In this document: piece by piece, positions 32,125-40,400 of the stretch
Layout: each line of letters begins with the position of its first letter
How positions within the stretch are numbered: position 1 is the stretch's first letter
NCBI GenBank assembly: GCA_034401795.1
Contig: CM067369.1
Span: forward strand, 85,073,129 to 85,137,128
Direction: 5' to 3'
Length of the DNA: 64,000 nucleotides
From: Chaetoderma sp. LZ-2023a
Lineage: Eukaryota; Mollusca; Caudofoveata; Chaetodermatida; Chaetodermatidae
Translations under genes and position numbers: made by a program
The notes under the pieces: model-generated
What the model was told of the DNA's origin: nothing
What the model saw: the letters and a program-made list of their open reading frames with translations, nothing else
The model's database searches: none

Positions 32125-32264
32125 AGTGTAGTAACTATGTCTTCAGATGGTCTGGATTCCTCTCAATTGGATGTATATTGTAAACCTTACACTGAGTCCT
32201 ATGTGACTCAAAAGTCTGAATCAGAAGAGAGGAATCCAGACCATCTGAAGACGTAGTTATTACA
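32125..32264. repeat. PLE terminal hairpin
   Basis: AACTATGTCTTCAGATGGTC..GGATTCCTCTCA (32130-32168) is inverted at 32224-32262, leaving a ~55-bp loop. It marks the 5' edge of the Penelope element and abuts DIRS-1 RT sequence (METVKTIMAG) at about 32263. Confidence 0.82.
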
Positions 32265-32680
32265 CCTGCCATTATTGTCTTCACTGTCTCCATCTTGAAT
32301 TTTGGAGAGTGAATGAACTTGTTCAATGGTTTCAGGTTGAGTACTGGTCTCCAACTGTCGGTGTTCTTTGTTACCAACAACATTAGTGAATAGAAGCCTG
32401 GGGTCGTCTGATCGTGTACCAATCAAATCACACCCTTTTTCCTTAAAGAATCTATTTCTGATATCATGACTTCTAATTTCTGTGGATCCTTCATTATTGG
32501 AGTCCACACTGGATCCATGGTCAATGGTGGGATTGGAACATTCTGTATCCAATCCAGGGCATATCCACTTTTCAGCCAATGGTACACCTGTCCATCCCCA
32601 ATAAATGTATTCCATTCCTTTGCGCATAGTTGCTGTCGACCCCCGACTGGGATTGACTGATTTATCAACCTTTCCTGCAT
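32265..32680 (-). pseudogene. DIRS-1 reverse transcriptase, N-terminal fragment
   Basis: Reads INQSIPVGGRQQLCAKEWN, then PPLTMDPVWTPIMKDPQ, GFYSLMLLVTKNTDSWRPVL, NLKPLNKFIHSPKFKMET, VKTIMAG, aligned with DIRS-2 (VTKNTGGWRPILNLKPLN). The palm with the YIDD box is absent, lost at the Penelope insertion. Confidence 0.87.
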
Positions 32681-34625
32681 GGATTGATCACTGGATCCAT
32701 AGCCACAGCTAACACCTGACTGGTTTTCGCTAGCAGAATTTCAAGCATACTGACCACCTCTTCCTCCACGTCAGAAACCGCGACCTCTTTTAGCAGAGGG
32801 CCCTTCACCTCCACCACCTTGGCCACCACGTTGACCGAAGTGGGCCCCATTTCCATGGTTACTCTGACCACGTTGAGCACCGCTACCAACAGCAGACGCC
32901 TTTGGAATTTTATAACATCTTCCCCAGCCTCGACCCCTGCCCCTCTGGGGCTGAGCTTGTGACTGGTTTGGCGCTGCAGAAGTTCTACCCAACTAAACAT
33001 TCTTAAATGACTGCTGAGGCTTAGCTTTAAATTCATAGACCTTAGCACAAGCCTTTGCTTATCCGCAAAATCTGCCGCCTCATCAAGTGCCTTTTTGGAC
33101 ACACCTCCAAAGAGTTGAGGTCCAACCATGGGAGAACTAAGAATTTTCCCTGAAATAGATGTGCTAGGCTTCTTGTAGTCAATAACCATTTGACGCCTTG
33201 GCCTTAAACTTCGCTGAATGGCATGGATAAAACAGTCCTGTGACAATCTGACATAATCTGTCAATACATTAAATACTGACTCAGGCGCAGTCAGACCCTT
33301 GTCATCCTCCTAAAAAATAGTGGACAGAAGAATTGAGACATGAGATAAAGCAACGATTCCTGCTCGACCGCTTTCCTCAATTTTAGACACCTCATCATAA
33401 ATATCTACATTCTTTGGATCTACCAAAGGTTTCAGTTTATGAAGCTTAGTCATCATATGTTCAGGAATATTTTCCCTCAGTACCTGTCTCTCTTGAATTG
33501 ACAGTTGTGGGTTCTTGCCATACATAATGTAATCATTATAGCGTATCCTGATGTGCTTCCTGGCCTCTGTTGGGGTCTGAGGAAGTTTGTCTTTTACCAA
33601 ATCCCTCTTTGCTAACTCAAACATATCCTTGATATTTGAGGAAAATGGCAATACTGGTATTTTGGCAGCATGACGGACAGGAGTTTCCTCTGCCTCTGCA
33701 CTAAGCAGAGTCAGAATCTGGCTCAGGAGCCTGACTCAGGTCCTTGAAATTGACTCTGACGCTAATGGCTTCCCCTGAAGTAGTGATTTTGCTGCACCTT
33801 TAACCTCCTGGTCAGTAACGGAGCCATCTTTTGGCATTTGCCCGGCTGAAAATGGACCCGCTACAGTAAAATCTGTAGCCGGTTCCATCTGCACCGACCC
33901 ATGAGTTGGTGTCGACGCACTCGCAGTTAGATGCTGAATGGATCCAAGGACCATATGACACGGATCCAACTATGGAACTGGTTCCATGAACCTGACCCGC
34001 CCAAGTCGAGTCAAACGGAACTGTTAACCTGCTAACCGGGGCTGTCACAGACCAGCCAGGATGGGAGCTGACCCCCAACAAGTCCAAAATGTGACTCGCT
34101 TGGATCGACCGCCATACCCGTTTCAACAAATAACGGATCCGTTAAGAGATTATTTTCTTCCTGCTCAGTCAGTTGATCCAAAAGATCTTTCGACTGGGGC
34201 AAATGGCCAGTAGCCGCCCCGAGCGAGGAGAAAATCTCTGTCTCACCACAGGCTGTTCCCGCTAACACAGTAGCAGCCTGAGGTAGACTCTGTAACACAG
34301 CTTGAATCATCGCAGTTTGCTGACCCATAGATGCCATCAGTTCACGTATTTGACCCATCTCTGAAGCAATGGACTTCGAAATGTGTTCACTGACAGACAC
34401 CTGCAAGTCAGCCATCATTCCTGCCTTCAAAGTAACCAAAGCATCTTCAGCTACCATTGCTGCTTTAATTCTGTACACTTGGAACTCTTTATCAAACATG
34501 TCCCAAGTTTGATCCGACCACCCTTGACAAACAGAGCACCTAGACATTAGCATGCATTCAGAGCACTGGACACAAAGGTGACCCACATGGCAGGGCTTCA
34601 TATACCTCTTACAGGCCTCTAAAGG
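32665..34625 (-). pseudogene. DIRS-1 gag-like gene (broken)
   Basis: The N-terminus has a Cys/His cluster (PCHVGHLCVQCSECMLMSRC) followed by a coiled-coil-like helix. Later pieces match DIRS-2: SIQERQVLRENIPEHMM, ESGRAGIVALSHVSILL, FIHAIQRSLRPRRQMV, SPMVGPQLFGGVSKKALDE. The C-terminus is Gly/Arg-rich (QRGRGRGWGR in one frame). At least four frame changes. It would form the capsid-like particle. Confidence 0.78.
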
Positions 34626-35735
34626 ACATCGTGCTTGTTTGCCAGACTACCCTTTATCTTTCTGTAACATACGAAGGAAACAAATTTCAATTAAAATGGG
34701 GCTTTGTGTAACCAGCTTCAATGTATAAATTATATTCCTTGTTTCGTAACGTCAGTAAAATCAATAATTTTGGGCATATTTTATTGTGCATTATGTTACA
34801 TTACACTTCAACAATTGCGATAGCTGGAACATGTCCTTGTTATCAAATACCAATGGGTAAATCATGTTCCATTACTAATAACTCGCCCAACCCCTAATCA
34901 TATTGACAAAAAAAAAATCATATTTGAACATGTAATGAATAAAAATATCCGCTTGAAGAACCAAAACATTCTCGATAATAGTTTTATTTTTAGTGACAAC
35001 TGATTGACTGGTTACGGTGCATAACCAGTGATAAAAAAAAAAATGCGGATATCAACAATATTTTCAGAAACAAATATATGATAATTTTGCGTGTATAAAG
35101 GAAGAACTTCACCCAAAAAGCACAAGGGACAGCATAAACTTTCTTAATCCGAACTGAGTTAACATCATTTGAAGTAGTTAAACCCGAGAGGCAAAAATGC
35201 ATACAATTCGGAAAATGGAAAATATGACAGCTGTCGATCAGCTGTCAGCCATTATTTGTTTATCTGCAGATTTTGGGAACCGCTCAACAATTATCCGAGT
35301 CCTGCATCTACCTGAGTACAAAAACTCGGAACTCGCGAAATGAACGGCCATAGGCAGATAATAAATAACTTTCAATCTTTACAATTTCAAATGGCAATAT
35401 ATAATTAATTACTCTATTTTAGATAGATACAACCTTTGATGGCGATGACATCGCTATCCAAAACTTTCGTCCCGCTGTAAAATCCAATAGTTTTGTAAAT
35501 ATACAGTTTCCAATAGAATATTCCCACGAGCTAATTGAATGCATGTTCACAGTTCTCCGGAAATACAGAAGATTACCGGGAATCGCCTGCTGACATTTGA
35601 GACCAGGCAGATTCTGAACTAGGGTGGACAGTCTCCGGAAATAGGTGCATGTAAAACTCTAGGTTTTCCGATAGGATATTTAATATACAGTAAATATCAT
35701 ATAGTCACTATGGGTAAGTATAATTTGAAGTTGAA

Positions 35736-36184
35736 AGGTGTTTACATACACCACATTTGGTGCTTATCTGAATGGGTGTTCAAACTATGTAAAAGGTGTT
35801 TAAATAACAGAATGGAGAATTAATTTTAAACCTCCCCTGCATAGGTTTAGTAGAACTGGCATATTGAGGTATTTGCACCTTTGTTTAAGCTAAACCATTG
35901 GTATGCATATAATCTCTTAAACTGTGTTTAGTATTAACCCACTGTTTACCTTAAACCTCCTTTATGCATATGAACAATGGTGTAAATGAGAAGTTACACA
36001 GGGTTTAAGTTAAACTCACGCTAAACCATCCTTAGGCATATAGGCCCTAGAGTCTTGTCAGCAATCTTGTGGACCATCTCGCCAGCCTTCAATGTGAATA
36101 AAGCCATCAGAGACCCAACCACTGCCATCAGAATTAGAGACCCTTAGGTGTGATAGATCCCTTTTGTTCAGTGTACTAACTTGC
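35736..36184. other. Diffuse repeat, no gene
   Basis: GGTTTAA / TTAAACC words recur (35830-36030: TTTAAACCTCC, AGGTTTAG, GCTAAACC, CCTTAAACCTCC), with a palindromic flavour. Probably an unnamed repeat. Confidence 0.5.
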
Positions 36185-36271
36185 GGGATTCTGGCTCAAC
36201 ATCATAGTTATAGTCCTTGCCATAGTTATAGTCCTCGTCATAGCCATAACCCTCATCATAGTAGACATCAA
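36185..36271 (-). CDS. LOXHD1: Tentative Tyr/Asp-rich linker exon 9
   Basis: The minus strand is open from about 36314 and reads EPEGFKDPVDVYYDEGYGYD, followed by repeats of D-Y-N-Y-G/D-x-D-Y-N-Y. It is strongly acidic and Tyr-rich, unlike the transposons around it. The acceptor given (atccag|TTGATG) and a GC donor (C|gcaagt, 36184-36179) are the pair that keeps phase with both exon 8 and exon 10. With GT donors (36181 or 36177) or upstream acceptors (36314 or 36305) the phase breaks. Boundaries are uncertain. The open, biased reading frame is the main evidence. Confidence 0.42.
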
Positions 36272-36389
36272 CTGGATCCTTGAAACCTTCAGGTTCAGAC
36301 ATTGACTGTCGGGACTATACAACAACTTTAAAGCAAACAAATATAGGATGGCATCTGCAAACTTCAACACAGGCACATTTGCATTAGCG

Positions 36390-36990
36390 AACTGGGGGCT
36401 CAGCTAAGCAGACAAGAAGGCAGAAGAAGTGCAGCGAAAACATCATATTCAGGCAACTGCGCAGCTGGCAGCGGAGAAGTTTGAGTACAGCAAGCCCATC
36501 GAGCACATGGGCCAAAGGATGCATGCAGATGGCAACAAAGGGCTCAAATATCGGAGAGACAGATGACAGTCTCAACAGGTACTATGAGGCTGTAAGGCTC
36601 TCCGAGCCGATCCTCGACTATGTGGCATCATCTTGGCAGAAGTCAGCAGAGGCCATAGTACTAATGCTCAATGCTGGAACTGTTATGGCAGGAATTGTGA
36701 TCTACGCACGCTCAAGCTGAATACCCCATTTCTGCGAGAAGCAGACCTTGGCATAGCTGAAATACAGGACCATCACACGTCGACCAACATGATCAATGTG
36801 ATACATCCAAAATCAAGTCATAGCTGTGAGTTGCTGGAGCCCTTGGGTTTGCTTTCGTCAGATTTTCTGTTTGGCAGTTGGTGGGTGAGATTTGCCCCAC
36901 TGCCATCCCAGAGAGGGCTTAATTTAGCATGTCACTGTTCTACTGCTACGGCAACCCACACAAAATCATGAATGGACATACAGAAGGAGG
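36390..36990 (+). other. Coding-like fragment of unknown origin
   Basis: The plus strand is less AT-rich than its surroundings and reads KKAEEVQRKHHIQATAQLAA, then EKFEYSKPIEHMGQRMHADG before a stop. The frame changes and continues about 36633-36971. It is unspliced, unrelated to PLAT and on the strand opposite the host gene. Likely a relic of a transposon or retrocopy. Not identified. Confidence 0.4.
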
Positions 36991-37125
36991 ATTGAATGAA
37001 CAATGTGACTACTTTATACCTACACAAGTCGGGATAAAAAAATTAATTTTATTGCCATGTTTAGAGACAAATAGATAATACCCCCCAAGAAACAGGGCCA
37101 TATGGTCTCCAGAATAAATATCCGG

Positions 37126-37361
37126 TTAAACCCTTAACCCTCAAATTTATTCAAGTAAATTTCACTTTTCTCATAAAAAATGTCCATTTACAGACCGAGA
37201 GACCATTTTTGAAAATTTACCACTGGAATGACTGGCTCGATCACTGAGCCAGGCATTCCAGTGGTAAATTTTTTTAAATACTCTTTTTTTGGTCTACAAA
37301 TGGACATTTCTCAATACCACCGCAGAAGCCGTTTTTTGCTGATATGAGTGTTAAAGGGTTA
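37126..37361. mobile_element. TTAA-family 1 hairpin element
   Basis: Left TTAAACCCTTAACCCTCAAA, palindrome GACTGGCTCGATCACTGAGCC, right GTGTTAAAGGGTTA. It ends about 50 bp from tentative exon 8. Confidence 0.78.
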
Positions 37362-37413
37362 TACCTTCCAAACATACAGAACAGATACAGCATGGCTGCT
37401 ACGTAAGACTTAC

Positions 37414-37470
37414 GACTGCTGATTTTAGAATTCTTTCTGCTTTGCTGAGGACTCTTTGCATCATCAACAT
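37414..37470 (-). CDS. LOXHD1: Tentative linker exon 8
   Basis: The acceptor ttttcag precedes ATGTTGATGATGC, and a strong donor (C|gtaagt) ends a 57-bp stretch reading D-VDDAKSPQQSRKNSKISS. It joins exon 7 in phase (G|AT gives Asp) and leaves one base. The composition (Ser, Lys, Gln) fits a flexible linker between PLAT domains c and d, but there is no domain motif to confirm it. An alternative donor 11 bases further on (TAC|gtagca) would change the phase. Confidence 0.5.
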
Positions 37471-37559
37471 CTGAAAATAAAATACAAATGTACTGTGATA
37501 CACTTATTTGAGTCAGCGTATGTATCATACAGAATGACGCTCGCCTATTTACCACACAT

Positions 37560-37740
37560 TCCATCATCAACAACCATGTCAGTAATAGATGGATCCATTT
37601 TCTAGCTCCACCCACATTTTTATGCATATTGGAATCAATTTGAAACCTGAAACGTGAGAATTCCTAGAATCTAAATTTCAAGGTAACTATACAGGTAAGC
37701 TGTTGATTATTTTGAAACTAATATGACTGCATGTTAATAC
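37560..37740 (+). mobile_element. Truncated, diverged H-family element
   Basis: Reads GCTCCACCCACATTTTTATG, AACTATACAGGTAAGCTGTT and GAAACTAATATGACTGC, then leaves the family. The downstream pieces near 37890-37990 are also H-like. Confidence 0.55.
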
Positions 37741-38067
37741 TGCCCGTGTTAATTAAATTTGTAATTAATTAAAGACATACAATTCATACACGTTCATAAT
37801 GCACTATCACCACAATCGCTACAGACTGACGTAATTTTGATTTGGACATCAGCTAACAAGTGACATAATCAGATCCCTCTATTGCATCAACAGCTCCTAG
37901 TCAAACTGTTTTCGAAATAATCTGCAGCCCATTCATGAAACCACTAAATGCCAAGCTCCGCCCCCTTTGCAGCAGTCATCAAATTATTAAACAATAATCC
38001 TTGACATAAGTTGAACTATCCCCATGCATGCATAAATCTTTGAGCAATACGATAGGAAGTACATCAA

Positions 38068-38444
38068 ACAATGGACCTTTCCAGTTTTAGCTATGCAGCC
38101 TGTCTCAGGCTAAGCTCCACCCACACCTCGCTCGTGCTGGGATCGATCGATCTCTAACGCCTTGACTATCAATTTCCAGAAAACTATACCTGCAAGCTAT
38201 TGAATATTTTGGAACTAATTTGACTGGGCACTGTTGCTGCATTCAGTCAAATTAGTTTCAAAATATTCAACAGCAAGTTTATTAAATAGTAGAGCCATAC
38301 AATTCGTACAACGTGTCAGAATATTAAGAATTAAGACCAGCCAAATAGGATCATTTATGATGTAATGATTATGATGTCATTCTACACGCCGCTTAGCTAA
38401 TTATGACAGCATATGACATCAGATGATAGATGGATACTCCGGAA
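38068..38444 (+). mobile_element. H-family element interrupted by DIRS-2
   Basis: Runs AATGGACCTTTCCAGTTTTA through the hairpin (TTTGACTGGGCACTGTTGCT / TCAGTCAAATTAGTTTC) to GATGGATACTCCGGAA. The remaining ~10 bp (AAGGTGAATTA) lie at 45475, on the other side of DIRS-2. Confidence 0.82.
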
Positions 38445-38483
38445 TAAACGAAATCAAGGATTTCTTTTTTCACGAGAGAGTTG

Positions 38484-38672
38484 ATACTTACCTCCCTAAT
38501 ACTTTTGATATTGCTAAATATTGGCTTTCACTCAATAAACACTCAGATTAAAACAGTTAGGTGCCCCTACTGGGCAGGGAGTCAGAGCGTAGTCTGGCGG
38601 ATGCCAGCCCCACCACCGCGCATGCGCAGACTAGCACTTCCTCTGACTAATTTATTGGCTGATACACATGCA
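38484..38672 (+). repeat. DIRS-2 left inverted terminal repeat
   Basis: Pairs with 45264-45460. The 39-bp outer extension (38445-38483) is unique to this end and is found again, inverted, in the internal complementary region. Confidence 0.9.
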
Positions 38673-38730
38673 ACTATAAAGAGCCTGAAGACCGAGCCTC
38701 TGTGGGGTGGAGAGGCCGGGTCCGTATCTA

Positions 38731-38829
38731 GGGAGGTAAGTATCAACTCTCTCGTGAAAAAAGAAATCCTTGATTTCGTTTATTTCACATCAAGAGTATA
38801 CTTACCTCCCTAATACTTTTGATATTGCC
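38731..38829. repeat. DIRS-2 internal complementary region
   Basis: First half GGGAGGTAAGTATCAACTCT..TTGATTTCGTTTA is complementary to the left outermost end. Second half TTTCACATCAAGAGTATACT..TTTTGATATTGCC is complementary to the right outermost end. The halves meet at about 38782, giving a direct view of the predicted circle junction. Confidence 0.93.
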
Positions 38830-39358
38830 AGAATTCGACAGTGAATTCGGCGGGAGGGAGGCGAGGTCAAAAGACCAGCTCATCCCTATACGCTTTTCTG
38901 CGTTTAAGGCACTTAAACTTCTGAAACTGTGTGAAAAAACAGTCAGGATTTGACTAACCATCGGATAACACCCCCGATGTATGAGAGATGACCGAATGTC
39001 ATATGCGCTCCCCCCCCTCCTTCCTGGGAGGAAGAGTCGAATGACCTCAATGTCCTATACGCTCTCTACGTACAAGTGCCATGTACTACAGGACAGAGAC
39101 GAAAAGCTCCATTTTCGTATACTCTCAACAATGAACCACATAAATACACAAAACCATCATCATATAAATAACGGGTAACGTGACAAGACAATCAACAATG
39201 GACAACACATACACAAGACTGACCTTGTTGAAATGGCTGCTGACATCCTCTTCCCATTGGTGAAGATCGATGCAGTCCCAAATTAGTGGTTGTTTCCATA
39301 AATTAATTGTGAAATATATAAACAATGAGGAAACCCCATCAAAAATATATATGCCTAG

Positions 39359-40400
39359 TTATTTTTTCAAAATCGACAAGGCGAGAGGATTAGAGGTGTC
39401 ACGGAGATAATGGTCTGTAAAACTTGACTCACAGTGCCACTGAGCCACCGACATAATATCATCCACAGGGACCCCATTAAATAGGGCCGTGGATGTCACT
39501 ACGCCGCGGACACTGTGAGCCTTGGCCACGTCAACCTGCTTCCCGGTGGCGGATTTATGGCAAAACTGAATGCATTCCACAATCCACCTGGAAATGGTGT
39601 CCTTAGAAGCCCTGCCATGGGGTTCAATGTATGACAACCATAACGCTGACTGATCGGTGCGCCACTCCGCCGTACGTTGCTTGTACCGGCAAAGCGCCCG
39701 GACAGGACACCATGCTTTAGAATTAGGATCATATCTAGTTAAAGCAGGCAAAATAATAGGTTGACCTGGATATTTCAACGACTGATTTTTAGCCAAGAAA
39801 TTAATCCTAGGTAGCAGCTTAAGGCCTTCCCCTGAAACCACAAAACGGTCATCCTCGGCTGATAAGGCATGAATTTCACTCCTACGCCTAGCCGAGGCCG
39901 CAGCAATTAAAAACACAGTCTTCAGTGTTAATAGTTTCATAGAAATGGAACTAAGTGGTTCAAAAGGCTTATCACCTAGTACTTGAAGCACTAGTGATAA
40001 ACTCCAAGACGGAATCACAGGTGGATTCCTTGGTCTCAGATTGCCCATGCCTTTAATTAATACATTTAATGTATTTACTTCATCACTTCCCCTCTTAGCC
40101 AAGCAAGGAATAACAGACATTAATGCTGACTTATAACCAGCAATAGAGTTAGGCTTGAGGCTATAGGCATCATAGAGGTGACAGAGGAAATCAGCTACTA
40201 CTTGAATAGATGAATCCATTGGATCAATACATCTTTTTGAGCACCATTCTGCAAATCTGTTGATTTTATAATTATATGCTCTGGAGGTTGACCCCCTCCT
40301 GGCTTTGGCCATAAACATGGCTGCTTGCTCAGAAAAGCCCTCCTTAATTCTAGATTCCTTGACAACATCCACGCAGTCAATCTGAACATTGACGGATTGT
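39359..40400 (-). CDS. DIRS-2 tyrosine recombinase
   Basis: About 346 residues of YR, continuing an open frame that extends upstream to 41401 in the shadow of the RT gene. The SAM-like N-terminal part has SRAYNYKINRFAEWCSKRC and VVADFLCHLYDAYSLKP. The catalytic part has ARRRSEIHALSAEDDRFVV (Arg), GRASKDTISRWIVE, AKAHSVRGVVTS (His-x-x-Arg), AQWHCESSFTDHYLRD (His/Trp and the Tyr nucleophile). No stop or shift. The start codon is uncertain, since DIRS YR genes often begin inside the upstream gene. It would integrate circular cDNA by strand exchange. Confidence 0.9.

Larger units (their letters stand above)
25254..32262 (-). mobile_element. Penelope-like element (PLE) with GIY-YIG endonuclease, split by LINE C
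   Basis: Minus-strand order: N-terminal region (about 31960-30900), RT (30900-30183, then 26820-25900), then a GIY-YIG endonuclease near 25640-25550. The end motif GTAATAACTACGTC appears at the left edge (25252) and, inverted, at the right edge (32249-32262). At the right edge it forms part of a hairpin (32125-32264), like the inverted terminal arrangement of Penelope elements. About 3.6 kb without the LINE. Inserted into the DIRS-1 RT. Confidence 0.85.
22525..35735 (-). mobile_element. DIRS-1: degenerate DIRS-type retrotransposon with nested insertions
   Basis: A tyrosine-recombinase retrotransposon on the minus strand: gag (right), RT/RNase H (split) and YR (left). Its ends are inverted repeats (22563-22735 against 35567-35722, sharing TTTTACATGCACCTATTTCC and GGACTGTCCACCCTAGTTC). 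An internal complementary region (22776-22875) matches the two outermost ends. A Penelope element (25254-32262, itself holding LINE C) replaces roughly 0.65 kb of the RT, judged by comparison with DIRS-2. All its genes are broken. Confidence 0.9.
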
